Positions 10,683-22,654 of a DNA stretch of 64,000 nt are shown one piece after another. Origin of the DNA: Chloranthus sessilifolius. Its lineage: Eukaryota > Streptophyta > Magnoliopsida > Chloranthales > Chloranthaceae. Position 1 is the stretch's first letter. Every line of letters begins with the position of its first letter. Location of the stretch: the NCBI GenBank assembly GCA_021018995.1, contig CM037590.1, positions 43,340,287 to 43,404,286 of the forward strand, read 5' to 3'. The notes below the pieces were generated by a model. That model had not been told where the DNA came from, did no database searches, and saw nothing but the letters and a program-made list of their open reading frames with translations. A program made the translations under genes and the position numbers.

Positions 10683-12184
10683 TTGGTTCATTGGTGTATG
10701 AGCTTTACCCGATCTCATCGCCCAACTCTTCAACCGTTGGATCGAGAAATCGAGCGATCTTGTAAAACAAATCGAAAGAGCAATCGGATTCTGCGTAATA
10801 ACTCCGAAGTTATGGCGATCAAAGACAAAGAGAAGGAGAAAGGAATGCACACAACAACAATAATGGTGAAAACCATTATGAACCACCAGAAGGACCCCGA
10901 ACGTTGGAACAATACTATGATCCTGGTCCTTACAAGGATCAAGATAGTATTGTTCATGCTCCCATTCCAGGGAATCACTTTGAATTCAAATCGGCAATGA
11001 TTCAAATGTTGCCCATCTTTAACGGATTGAGTAATGAGAATCCGTATGCTCATCTGACCGAATTCGTTGGGGTATGCAAAATGTTTAGAGTTCATAATGT
11101 GACTGATGAAATAGCTAAATTGCGACTTTTTCCTTTTTCTTTGCGAGATAAGGCGAGATCGTGGTTTAATTCGTTAGAACCAAGATCCATCACGAGTTGG
11201 ACTGAGTTGCAACGTGAATTCTTAAATAAATATTTTCCCATGAGTAAAACCAACGAGTTACGTTAGAAAATTCTGGTTTATGCTCAGCAACCTGCTGAAA
11301 CATTTCATGAATGTTGGGAGCGTTTTAAGGAATTGCTTAGAAGCTGCCCTAATCATCATATTCCAAGATGGCAACAAGTTCAGAGTTTTTACAATGGACT
11401 GATCCCAGAGGAAAGACGTATGATCAATGCATCGTGTGGAGGATCCTATTCCATAAAAGAGCATGACGAAATTTGGACTCTATTCGAAAGGTTGAGTCAA
11501 ACCTCAATGCAAAGCGAAACTTTGGGACGTGTTAACCTTGATTTATCAACAAAGTCTCATGTGTTGACAAAAGAGGGGCTGCTTGACGTTAACAACAATA
11601 CCTCTGAGTTGTCAACAAAAGTGGATATGTTGTCAAAACAAATGAATATGTTGCTTGCCGCAACTCAGCAAGCTAAAACCCTCGATGCCCCTACTGTTTG
11701 CGCAGTTTGTGAGAATCAAGGTCACACATCTAACGAGTGTCCAACCACTCTGATGATTTTTCCCGAAGAATCAAATCCCCAGGAGCAAGTTAATGTGACT
11801 CAGTCATATCAACGGCAAGATAGGAATCCTTATTCAAACACCTACAATCCTGAGTGGAAAAACCATCCTAACTTAGGGTGGGGAGGATCAAGTCAAACTG
11901 GACAAGGAAACCAGCAGTATAAAGCAAATACATCAAGTGGACAACAAGGTCTTCATCCACACCAGAATTCTAACTTCCAACGAAATTTGAATTTCCAACA
12001 AAATTTGAATTATCAGCACCCATATTCTGAGCATCGTCAACATCAGAATTTCAACCAAACCAATGCTTCAAGTTCAAGGAATTCTGATTTTGAAGAAAAA
12101 TTGATGCAAACTCTGCAAGCTCAACAACAAACTATGCAAGCATACCAGCAGTCCATGGCTAAAATGTAAGATCAGATCGGTCAA
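10683..12184 (+). pseudogene. Element C gag
   Basis: Gag forms the virus-like particle. Recognisable parts are the capsid-like region with MLPIFNGLSNENPYAHLTEF and LRDKARSWFNSLEP, an LDLSTKSHVLTKEGLLDVNN linker, and a CCHC zinc knuckle, CAVCENQGHTSNECP, at about 11698-11745. From 10904 the frame is the same as for protease and RT through to 13930, interrupted only by TAG at 11264-11266 and TAA at 12167-12169. Upstream of about 10880 the frame differs, so the N-terminus has a frameshift and the true start is uncertain. The asparagine- and glutamine-rich tail (about 11770-12165) is usual for Athila gag. Confidence 0.9.
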
Positions 12185-13930
12185 TTGGCTAACCAAATGA
12201 GTCAAAGAGAAGAGGGAAGGCTTCCTAGCCAACCTATCAACAACCCGCGAGGCCACACACCATCTAGTGAAGGGCCATCAACCAGCCATCAGCTGAAGGC
12301 TGTAACGGTCTTGAGAAGTGGTCGAGTGGTCGACAACCAAGTTGAAATTCCATCTAAAGCTGAAGAAATAGAAAAAAAAGCTGAAAAGGAAGAAGAACCA
12401 GAGAAAGAGAAGAAGAACGAAAATCCCAAAAATGTTCGACAGGAACTTGAAGTGGATCCAGCAATGGAAATAAATCCCCATACACCTAAGGCACCATTCC
12501 CTGAGTGCCTTACACCTCCATCCAGATTGGGGAAGGGTCCTTCAAAAATGGACGATATTCTCGAAACGTTTAAGCAAGTAAAGATTAATCTTCCCTTGCT
12601 CGATGCCATTAACCAAGTTCCTGCGTACGCCAAGTTCTTCAAGGACTTATGCACCCGAAAGAGGAAGACACGTACACATGTGTCCAAGAAAGTGTTCCTG
12701 ACTAATCAAGTCAGTTCCATCCTGAAGTTGAATGCGCCACCAACGCTTAAGGACCCTGGAGTCCCAACTGTTACATGTGTTATTGGTGGACAAACAATTG
12801 AAAGAGCACTCTTAGATCTGGGAGCAAGTGTGAACTTGATCCCATTCTCGGTGTACGAAAAATTAGGCCTGGGTGAATTGCAACCGACTGCGGTAACACT
12901 TCAATTAGCAGATAGGTCTGAAAGACGACCTAGGGGTATCATCGAGGACGTCTTGGTAGGAATCGATAAATTTGTCTTTCCTGTGGACTTTATTGTTTTG
13001 GATATGGAACAACGAGTCAAATCAGAAAACCAAATCCCCATTATCCTTGGACGTCCCTTCCTTGCTACTGCAAATGCCTGTATTAACTGTCGTACAGGAG
13101 TGATGGATGTCTCCTTTGGAAATATGAAAGTGAGATTGAATGTGTTCAATGCTATGAACCATTTTTCCAACGAAGAAGAGGTTGATTGCTTTTATATTGA
13201 CCAGGTTGATGAAGTGGTTGAAGAAGCGCTTCCCTCGATGCTCACTAAGGAGGAATTTGAAACCGCCTTGCTGGCAATCTATGATGAGGGAGGAAGTGTT
13301 GAGCAAAATTTCGAGGAAATGAACACCATCTCAATGTCTCAGGAGAAGAAGCCATGGAAGGCACGAATTGAACCATTACCCGTGGTGGAAAAACCCAAAT
13401 TGATGCCTTCAATTGAGCAACCACCAAATCTTGAGTTGAAACAGTTACCTGATTCACTTAAGTATGTTTTCCTGGGACCATCTGAAACACTTCCGGTGAT
13501 AATCTCTGCAACTTTGTCAGAAAAGCAAGAAGAAGAACTAATTGGAGTACTCAAGGACTACAAAAGAGCAATCGGATGGACATTAGCCGATCTAAAAGGG
13601 ATAGATCCGTCGGTGTGTATGCACAAGATCCACCTTGAAGAAGGTAGCACACCATCAAGAGAGGCACAAAGACGGCTGAATCCCAACATGAAAGAAGTTG
13701 TTTTGAAAGAGATTATCAAATTACTTGATGCAGGAATCATTTATGCAATTTCAGATAGTGAATGTGTAAGTCCAATTCAGATTGTTCCAAAGAAATCGGG
13801 AATAACAGTGAAGGAGACCACCGAGGGGGAATTGGTGCCTACACGTGAGACCACTGGATGGCGTGTCTGTATCGATTATCGGAAATTGAACATCGCCATT
13901 AAAAGGACCATTTTCCCCGCCATTTATTGA
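12185..13930 (+). pseudogene. Element C gag tail, protease and RT N-terminus
   Basis: Same frame as gag. A lysine/glutamate-rich linker leads to the aspartyl protease (about 12765-13110) with ALLDLGASVNLIPFSVYEKL and IPIILGRPFLATANACINCR; DLGAS replaces the usual D(T/S)GA, as in other Athila elements. After an acidic connector, RT begins with EAQRRLNPNMKEVVLKEIIK, CVSPIQIVPKKSG and WRVCIDYRKLN. The frame ends at TGA 13928-13930, just before the palm domain, because of an indel. Protease would cut the Gag-Pol polyprotein and RT copies the RNA. Confidence 0.92.
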
Positions 13931-13937
13931 TCGATTC

Positions 13938-14922
13938 TTGAAAAGTTGGCGGGGACAAGAATATTATTGTTTTCTTGATGGTTACTGGGATACAATCAAG
14001 TGCTGTATTTCCATCGGACCAAGAAAAGACAACGCTTATTGCCCTTATGGAACCTTTGCATATCGAAGGATGCCTTTCGGACTTTGTAATGCTACGCGGC
14101 CACTTTTCAACGTTGTATGTTAGCAATATTCTCGGATATGGCTGACAAATTTATCGAAGTATTCATGGACGACTTCTCGGTTTTTGGGAGGACCTTTGAA
14201 ATGTGTCTGAACCATTTGACACAGGTATTACAACGTTGTGTAGAATCTAATCTTGTTTTAAGCTGGGAAAAGAGTCATTTTATGGTTCAACAGGAAATTG
14301 TGTTAGGGCATATCATTTCCAAGAAAGGAATTGAAGTCGACAAGGCAAAAGTCGACTTAATTGCTAATTTGCCACCACCAAGGAGTGTTCGACAAATCCT
14401 ATCATTTTTGGGACATGCGGGATTTTACAGAAGATTTATCAAAGATTTTAGCAAGGTGGCTAAACCATTATGTACCTTGCTTGGGAAGGATGTTCCTTTC
14501 ATCTTTGATGATGATTGCATGAAGGCATTTTTGAAAGTAAGAGAACTGTTATCCAATGCTCCCATAATTCAACCTCCGGATTACTCGCTTCCCTTTGAAC
14601 TAATGTGCGACGCATCAGATTATGCAATTGGAGCGGTTTTAGGCCAAAGAGTGGATAAATTACCTCATGTAATTTACTATGCAAGTAAAATACTGATCGA
14701 CGCACAAATAAACTACACCACCACAGAGAAAGAATTATTGGCTGTAGTTTATGCGTTGGACAAGTTTCGGTCATACTTGCTCGGGTCCAAGATCGTAGTT
14801 TTTTCTGATCATTCCGCACTTAAGTACTTATTGGCAAAGAAGGATACAAAGCCAAGGCGATCGGATGGATTCTATTCTAAGAATTCAATTTTGAGATCTG
14901 AGACAAAAAGGGAGTTGAAAAT
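13938..14922 (+). pseudogene. Element C RT palm and RNase H
   Basis: Two overlapping frames carry the RT fingers/palm, with YCPYGTFAYRRMPFGLCNAT and then DKFIEVFMDDFSVFG, where FMDD is the catalytic box; the two are offset by a frameshift at about 14105. RT thumb and connection follow (GFYRRFIKDFSKVAKPL), then RNase H from FELMCDASDYAIGAVLGQ to VFSDHSALKYLLAKKD. A frameshift near 14850 separates this from VADHLSRI, the usual RNase H end. Confidence 0.92.
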
Positions 14923-16330
14923 GTGGTTGCAGACCATCTGTCTCGTATACTTCCTGAAGCAACATCTTTTGCAGAACCTATTCGAGATACCTTTCCCGAT
15001 GAGCAATTGATGGTTATCCGTGCGGCTCTAAATGGAACTCCGTGGTATGCAAACATTGTCAATTACCTGGTTACGGGTCAAATCCCATTGCAGTGGGGTA
15101 AAAATGATAAAAATTTGTTCTTCTCCCAAGTGAAACACTACTTCTGGGATGAACCACACTTGTTTAAATTCTGCTCTGATCAGATAATCCGACGATGTGT
15201 GCCCAAAGAAGAACAATCAAGCGTGATGAATTTCTGTCATAATGGAGCTTGTGGAGGTCACTTTGGGGGACGAAAGACCGCATTCAAAATTTTACAAAGT
15301 GGATTCTACTGGCCCACTATCTTTCGCGATGCAATGGATTATTGCAAGGGATGTGTAAAATGTCAAAAATTGAGAAATATTTCTAAACGAGACATGATGC
15401 CGTTGAACCCGATTTTAGTTGTCGAAATTTTTGACGTTTGGGGAATCGACTTTATGGGACCATTTCCCCCATCATTTGGGTTTCTCTACATTTTGGTGGC
15501 TGTAGATTATGTCTCAAAATGGGTGGAAGCTATAGCCACTCGATCGAATGACCACAAGGTGGTGGTAAAGTTTCTTAAGGAGAACGTGTTCAACCGATTC
15601 GGAATACCCCGAGCTATCATCAGTGATGGTGGTTCACACTTTTGCAATCGCCAGTTTGCAACTTTAATGAAGAAATATGGAGTCACTCACAAAGTGGCAA
15701 CACCTTACCATCCGCAAACTAGTGGTCAAGTTGAGGTGTCGAATCGTGAAATCAAGCGGATTTTAGAAAAGACTGTCAGAACAGATAGAAAGGATTGGTC
15801 TCTTCGCCTATCGGATGCTCTTTGGGCATACAGGACGGCATTCAAGACACCAATTGGAATGTCTCCATTTCGGCTTGTGTTTGGGAAGGCGTGTCACCTT
15901 CCAGTTGAAATTGAACACAAAGCCTTTTGGGCAATCAAATGGTTTAATTTTGACATGCAATCTGCTGGATCAAACCGTCGTCTGCAACTAAATGAACTCG
16001 AAGAGTTACGTTATGATGCATATGAGAATGCTAGACTTTACAAGGAAAGATCCAAAAGGCTACACGATGAGTTAATCTCCAGAAAGGAATTTCATCCGGG
16101 GCAAAAAGTTTGGCTGTTCAATTCAAAGTTAAAATTTCATCCGGGAAAATTACGATCAAGATGGGAGGGACCTTTTCAAGTCATTTCCACATCTGAATTT
16201 GGTGCTGTCGAGATTAGAGACATCAAAGATAATTGAATTCTGAAAGTAAATGGTCAACGACTTAAACCGTTGTTGGAGTCAAAGTTTCAAATGATGGCTG
16301 AAGAAACAGATCTCATTGAGCCACCAATGT
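14923..16330 (+). pseudogene. Element C integrase
   Basis: Integrase inserts the cDNA into the genome. An HHCC zinc-binding N-terminus (about 15240-15370, ending CKGCVKCQK) precedes the DDE core: D in [11 protein letters not shown] in [10 protein letters not shown], and E in [11 protein letters not shown]. The C-terminal SH3-like part has [20 protein letters not shown] and [14 protein letters not shown] at 16234-16236 interrupts the tail; the frame then continues with LKVNGQRLKPLL to a TGA at about 16330, the likely original pol end. The stretch from 14923 to 16233 is uninterrupted, making this the best preserved coding part of the window. Confidence 0.93.
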
Positions 16331-18410
16331 GATGACGAATCGGTCGAGCTGTCGACACGTAAACTTAGCGCTTCCTGGGAGGCAACCCAGTGGGATAGAT
16401 TTTAGTTGTATGGTCCTTGATTGTTGTGTTAAAAGATCTAAGTCAATTGATTGACTCGGGATATTTTTAGCATAATTGTGAAATATTTTTTTTATGGATA
16501 TTAACTCGCATCGTCCGATTATTTTATCAGAACATGGAATGGATTTCGGCAGGACGATCGCCGTCGGGAGTTGATTGCATTAAATTTAAAAGAGGTTTGC
16601 GGGTCCTGCAACAATCCAACGAGGACATTGGAAACATCAGGTTTGGGGGTGGTGTGCTCAAATGCGTGGTTCATGATTTTTAACTTTTTTAGTATATGTT
16701 TGACCACATTTTATATGCACCTTCAATACTAAAAAAAAAAAAAAAAAAAATCATCGTTGTTTATTTTTGGCGTAGTTTTCAAACTTTAATCACTGATGCA
16801 TATAAAATTTTAATTTTCAAATATTTATGCCATGATAAAACTGTTGTTGTTTAGGATAATTAATTCCATTGTGAACATTTAAAGATTAATTTGAATTTTA
16901 TGCCTAGAAATTTTTTTTTGTACTTCGCCATGCTTGAATCTGGAAATTAAAAGATTAGTCCAAATTTGGAATTCTAGGATCCTAAGAAAGACTAAACCCG
17001 TGAGATTTAGAACTTTGTCCTCATTCTTGATGAGTGCTAAAATAAATTCGGAATATCTTTGAAATTCGTGCTTAATTGTTGAAATCTCATACATTTTATC
17101 TCGGTTTGTTTATTTCGCATGCTTTATATCATTGCGCTAAAACTCATTGCATTTAAACTCAAGAAAAATAGGCATCATTACCATCGTGAAAGGATATGAT
17201 CAAAGGCCATCATTGGCTCGTTTCTGCCTAAAATGCCCCACCTTATATTGATTTTCCTTGTTGCACCCCCTTTTGAGTCTTGATTGAAAATTTTTTGTGA
17301 AGCTATATTAACCATACCTCACACTAGTTTGAAAAAAAAAAAAGAGAATACAAAACTTTACCTTTCAATCTCTGAGAAATTAGGAAAGAGGGACAAGAAC
17401 AAGAGAGAAAGTGGAGAGTCATGCCGATAATACTTGCAAGGAGCATATGGCAGAAAAATATGTGCATAAAATTAAAAAAAAAAAAAAAAAAAAGGAATGA
17501 AAAGAAGAAAAAAAGGTTGAAAAGAAAGAGAAATTCTGAAAAATTCGAGAAAGAATGAGTGGAAAGTTAGAAAATTAAATTGTATTTCTTTTTCTAGTTT
17601 CTCAGAGAAATTTGAATCCAATTTTCCCTTTCTTTCATAACCTTCACCCGAGCCCCATTACAACCATAGAAAAGACCTTCGTGATTTGATTTTGGTTGGT
17701 AAATGCCTTGTGGAGAGTGATGATGCAATGACTATGGTGGTTGGTATAGCGTGCTTAAGATACAAATATCTTTCACCATGAGATTTCTTTTAATTCTTTG
17801 ATGCACCGTCTTTCTTATATCATGTGAGACCTTTTTGTTTGTATTATAACTCTCTCACATGTGTGCGAAAAGTAAATCATTTATCGGAGCGATTTTGTTT
17901 TAAGTGTATACCTAAGGTGAGGATTGAGTCGAAACTTTGGATCCGATGATTCCCGATTTGGATTAATCCAGCAATGAAATGATTTAAGCATTGGCACATG
18001 TGCACACGACATTCTAGGCATAAATAAAAAAAATTGGTCTAAAAATCAGAGCATTGGGTTAATTGGAATAAACAACAGTGGAATTATCATGCCATTGGTA
18101 TTTGAGAATGAACTGTTGCATGCTGAAATAATTATTGGTTTTTGATTTTAAAGGTATATATATTATATAAACCGATTTTTGAAAACTGTTCTAGCGATGA
18201 TTTTGAAACCTGTTTTTTAAGTTTGTAGGTATCTTCACCGAAAACCTTGAGACACAACTCCTCCCTAGGGATCACCTAGAGGTTTAAAGGCTTATTGCAT
18301 ATGCTAAATGCAATCGTGTTTCTACAAAGTGGCATTTAATTTTGTTAGATGTTAGTTTAATTTGTCTTGACATATTTATCATTCTCTTTGCTCGAGGACT
18401 AGCAAAGTGT
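16331..18410 (+). other. Element C 3' non-coding region (env-like ORF absent)
   Basis: About 2 kb without a recognisable ORF. It has A-rich runs at 16731-16750 and 17474-17494 and a purine-rich tract at 17400-17560. Athila elements often carry an env-like gene here; none can be read. The end, with GCTCGAGGACTAGCAAAG, is the usual Athila-like approach to the polypurine tract. Confidence 0.6.
16375..16390 (+). promoter_or_regulatory. Conserved post-pol hairpin of Athila-like elements
   Basis: CTGGG-AGGCAA-CCCAG forms a five-base stem with a six-base loop. It sits inside AAACTTAGCGCTTCCTGGG, a motif I recognise as recurrent just downstream of pol in Athila-type elements. Its role is unknown. 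Confidence 0.6.
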
Positions 18411-18422
18411 AGGTTTGGGGTG
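18411..18422 (+). other. Polypurine tract of element C
   Basis: AGGTTTGGGGTG lies directly before the 3' LTR, where plus-strand DNA priming would occur. The T-interrupted form is typical of this branch. Confidence 0.65.
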
Positions 18423-19940
18423 TGATCTGTGGTTTAAATATGACTATATTTCGCACCCTAAATACTAACATTAGCTATCCGATGAAGGCATTCTAACTAC
18501 GTATAGTTTTAGTGGTTTCGGTGTTACGGACCGTGGGATGTTGAAAGAGCTTAAGTGAATAAAATTACTATATGAACTTTGGACCATGGAGCCGTGAAGA
18601 AGCGAAATCCGTGAAAAGATGATTGGTCTAGCCACGTTTGAGAGTTAAATATGTCACATGCCCATTTCAATCGATTGAGATTTGAAACTCAATCGATTGA
18701 GTTTAAAAAGTTGCCCAAAAATCAATAGATTGATTTCCAAAATCAATAGATTGAATTTGGAATTCAATAGATTGATTTTCGAAAATCAATCGATTGAATT
18801 ACTTAAATTCAATAGATTGATTTTGGGAATGCAAATGAGCCACCAAAATCAATAGATTGATTTTAGAAAATCAATCGATTGAATTCCTTAAATTCAATAG
18901 ATTGATTTTGGGAATGCAAATGAGCCACCAAAATTCGAATTTTGAATTCAATCGATTGAATTCAAAATTCAATCGATTGATTTCAAAATTCAATCTATTG
19001 ATTCGGATATGGAATAATTTTAGCCCGGGGCCCAATTTAAACAAGAGGATGCTTAGGGTTCCAGAGGGGGGACTTTTGCTCGGTAGATTTTCTTAGGGCC
19101 TTTAGCAATTTTTTTCTTTGTTATTTTTAGTTTTGTATTTAGATAAAAAGCTGTGTAAGGTTGTGATCTTCTCCAAAAAGATCAAGCGGTTGATAAATAA
19201 AAGAGCAATTTTTGTGATGGCTTTCGATTTACATTGTGCGTGTGGATCAAGGATGAGCGGCTAAACCCCTCGTTCAAAGAGGAAGCGACCCCTAGATGAG
19301 TAACTAACTTACTTTTAAGCTTATAATTTCTTGTTAGAATTATTGAATCGTACGGCTTTTAGTGCGTGCTTCATTGTGTTATCAGCGAATACTCGTTTAT
19401 AGCCGTCGACCGTGTGATCGGCGACAATAAACGAATTATTCCACCTAGATCGATCTTGTAGATCGTCTTGATTGATTCTTCACGGTTGTGATTTGAATTT
19501 GAGATCGCTATGCCTTTTCGCATGATGCATGCCGTGATTGGATGCGTCATAGTGTTCGGATAGGGTATGCCGAATCAATAATTGCATTTTCATCGATTCG
19601 TTTTTCTTGTAGTTAAATGATGGTAAAATGATTTAACATGAAATTGTGTGGTTGATTGTAGAAAAGTTATAAATCTAGGGTTAGCAACTCCTTGATCATT
19701 TCATCATTGTTAATTTCTTAATCATAGTTCATCTGTGCATAGCTTGATTCAGTTCTTTTGATTATTGCATTGTATAGTGGTAAATCTTGACAATGAAATC
19801 TCTCACCCTTGGTACTTCCTTGGGTCTTTGAAATCTCTTTAAAATTAATCTAATTTTGCGCTTCCCTGTGGGTTCAACACCCTTAATTTATGCTACAATC
19901 GAACTTGTGCACTTGCAAGGGTACACTTTAAAACCGATCA
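18423..19940 (+). repeat. 3' LTR of element C
   Basis: It starts TGATC and ends ACCGATCA, co-linear with the 5' LTR. It has 13 CAATNNATTG palindromes and only two units of the 21-bp repeat. Other differences are small deletions around 18500-18620 and 19460-19480. A 99-bp spacer (19941-20039) separates it from element D. Confidence 0.9.
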
Positions 19941-20039
19941 GACGCCAACATTTTTTTATTTTTTCCCCAGCTTGCTCAAAATTTTCTCTAATTGCATGGC
20001 TACTTCCTTTGCAGGGGTCACCTTGGAGAGCTTGCTCTC

Positions 20040-21278
20040 TGATGAGTGCTACATTTAGCCATTCGATGAGGGTAATCTGACATAATTGTGAAGTTCTAAT
20101 TGTTTTAGAAAGATTTGACCATTGGATGCATTTGGAAGCATAAAAGAGCATAAGAACATCAAACGCAAGAACATTGGAGCAAAGGAGTTGATGGTCCCTG
20201 AAATTTAAAATTCAAATTTGATTTTTTGAATTTCAAATATGGAGCTGATCAAACCATATTTAAGAAAACTGGAGATTTGGTTTTGAGGGATCTCTCCCTT
20301 TGGGGAGCCTTTTTATTTTTCTTAGTATTTTTAGTTTTCTTTTAGCCTTTCCCTTTTATTTTTGAAGCACTATTCTTTTAATTTTTAGGTTTAGCTTTTA
20401 GATTAGTTGAATTTCTGCATTTTGGAGAAGCATATATTGTACCGCCTAGATTAAAGCCTTCGTGAATTTTGTTGGACCATTCGTACGGTATTTTAATATT
20501 ATTTCTGATTTCTATTTCAATTATGTCTTCATTTAATTCAATTATGTGTGGCTGAATATTCTTGAGGATGAGAATTTAATGAACCCCATCTGAGGTGTTC
20601 ATCTATAATAATATAGATCTATGGCTGGGATATTATTTTGTCTTAGATGTCTTGATCTTTAAAGCCTAATTGCTCTTGCGGAATTCATAAAATCCGATTG
20701 TCATCTATGATATGGGTGTTAGTCATGCTCCTCCCATGATCTCAGATCTACAATGTGGAATTTACTTTGGGTTCTTTCTCGATAATATTTGCGGCATTAA
20801 TTCATCGTGATTAGAGACATCTTTTGCAGTAAATGTTTTGCTTCATTTCCTTTGCGATAGTGAGAATAACATACATTAGAATTATTTTCGTGAATTAATT
20901 GTCATATTTTTCGTAAATTATTTATTGAATTCAATATTTATGTGAGTTGCATCTTGTAATAGTATAGTATCCTATCGTTAGATCTGTATTTTGTAGATGA
21001 TAATCCAATGATGGAGGGACTTACATCCCAATCCTCATTTTCATCATCGTATTTTTAATTTCATCTTATTGCTTAGTTTTTTATTCTCATCAAACCCTTG
21101 AAAATCAGCAAGCTAGTTTAAATATTGGGCTTAATCTGTGGTTAATCTTTTGACTAATTTCTATTTCGTAGTTTTAAATTTTCTAACCAATCTTCTTGGG
21201 AACAATCTCGTATTTCGTATCCGATTGCTACAATCCGATTCGTACGCTTGCGAGTTTAAAATAAGATTAAAAATAACA
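20040..21278 (+). repeat. 5' LTR of element D
   Basis: It starts TGATGAGTGCTACATTTAGC, closely resembling the interior start of the element C LTR (CTAACATTTAGCTATCCGAT), and ends AAATAACA just before the PBS. It lacks the CAATNNATTG array of element C. Confidence 0.7.
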
Positions 21279-21284
21279 AATTTT

Positions 21285-21302
21285 TGGTGTCGTTGTCGGG
21301 GA
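21285..21302 (+). other. Primer-binding site of element D
   Basis: TGGTGTCGTTGTCGGGGA, close to the aspartate-tRNA form TGGCGCCGTTGCCGGGGA of Athila-type elements, lies six bases after the LTR. Confidence 0.75.
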
Positions 21303-21429
21303 TTGGATATAGAAAATCTAAAAATGTTAAAAAATAAATAATTAATTTTAGGAATTTCTTTATATTTAAATCAATATTTCTATTAGTTAAAAAAAAAAAA
21401 ATAATAATAATAATAAAAAGAAAATTTGA

Positions 21430-22060
21430 AATTTTACATTTTGAATTTTGAATTTTGAATTTCGTAATTTGAATTTTGAAATTTGAAATTTGAAATTTGA
21501 AATTTGAATTGTTTGAAATTCAAATTTTTAGGATTTCTAGTTTAGGATTGGTAGGATTTTTAGGATTTCTAGTTTAGGATTGGTAGGATTTTTAGGATTT
21601 CTAGTTTAGGATTTTAAAGATTTAAATTTTTTTTATTTTTAGGACCTTTAGGATTGGTAAGTTTTCTTTTCTTCCTTTCTTTTCTTATGTAGGATTTTTA
21701 GGATTTGTAGGTTCCTTTCAGTTTATTGCCTTTTAGGATTTGTAGGAATTGTAGGATTCGTAGGATTCTTTTAAGTTATTGTCTTTTAATTTATTTACTT
21801 TTAATTTATTTGTATGATTTTTAAGATTTGTAGGTTTCTTTTAAATTATTTCCTTTTAGTTTATTTGTAGGATTTTTAGGATTGGTAGGTTTCTTTTAGT
21901 TTATTACCTTTTTAGGATTTGAATGTTGAATTTGAATTTGAATTTAAAGTTGAATTTGAATTTGAAATTAAAATTTTGAATTTGAAAGTAAAAAAAAATA
22001 AAATTCAAAATTCAAAATTTTAAATTCAAATTTGAAAAAAATAATAATACTAAAAATTAA
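21430..22060. repeat. Low-complexity leader of element D
   Basis: Runs of GAATTTTGAATTT-type words flank a tandem array at about 21530-21620 of TTTAGGATTTCTAGTTTAGG plus ATTGGTAGGATT, with degenerate TAGGATTTGTAGG copies to 21910. No coding content is seen. Confidence 0.75.
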
Positions 22061-22096
22061 AATAATAATACTAATTTTGGTGTTATCGGTAAAATC

Positions 22097-22654
22097 ATGT
22101 CAATGCATGGATTCAATCCAGAATCATGTGCTATTTGTGGAAACCCGATGGACATTACACTTATGTATCTTTTGAACAACCCAAATTATTACTCTGAACA
22201 AATCAACCTCAATCTTGTTTGGAACACCCATGACTAGCAGAGTCAACTCAATGATATGTGGAGGTTTAATCAACCTCCAATGTGTGATATGATGCCTTAT
22301 TCTGATCAGAAATCCTAACCCAATAACTTTTCTTATGAGCTTTCACAGCAAACTCAATACTTTCAAGACATAAAACCATATGAATCAACCCAAACTTCTT
22401 ACTTCGAAGAATATTTAAAAAGTTTTATGCACACTGTAACTCAATCACTTTCTAGGTCACAATCCCAAGTTAGTGAGTTGACTCAGTGCTTGCAAATTGA
22501 GGATGAAATAGAGGAGTCCCTTATTAATACCGACTTGAATGAAGAACATCTTCAAGAGGACCCCTCTGATTTCATTCAGAAATATGAGCATGGCCAATTG
22601 ATCACTACGCTTGCAAGTGCCAGGAGAAGAGGAAATAGAATGGAACAATTCTGA
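22097..22654 (+). pseudogene. Orphan ORF of element D, function unknown
   Basis: A single frame of 186 codons runs from an ATG at 22097 and is interrupted by TAG (about 22235) and TAA (about 22317), without frameshift. It opens MSMHGFNPESCAICGNPMD, with a CxxC pair, and continues with a Q/S-rich middle and an acidic stretch (EDEIEESLINTDLNEEHLQE). A shift near 22620 lets a related frame continue as EEEIEWNNSDVLEKIENQIK to about 22790. I do not recognise the family. It occupies the gag position of an LTR element, so it may be a non-standard gag-like protein or a captured gene. Confidence 0.5.

Larger units (their letters stand above)
8249..19940 (+). mobile_element. Element C: Athila-like Ty3/gypsy retrotransposon
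   Basis: About 11.7 kb bounded by two LTRs, with an Asp-tRNA-type PBS, a long leader full of CAATNNATTG palindromes, gag, protease, RT, RNase H and integrase in the order of Ty3/gypsy elements. The DLGAS protease motif, the FMDD RT box and the conserved GGGAGGCAACCC hairpin after pol point to the Athila branch. In Athila elements an env-like ORF may follow pol; here that 2-kb region (16331-18410) is non-coding. The flanks (AGATT on the left, GACGC on the right) do not match, so no target-site duplication is visible. Frameshifts and stops make it inactive. Confidence 0.9.

Noticed and set aside
12278..13554. Minus-strand open frames opposite element C protease and RT
   Set aside because: The plus strand carries the complete protease and RT motifs; the antisense frames are shadows.
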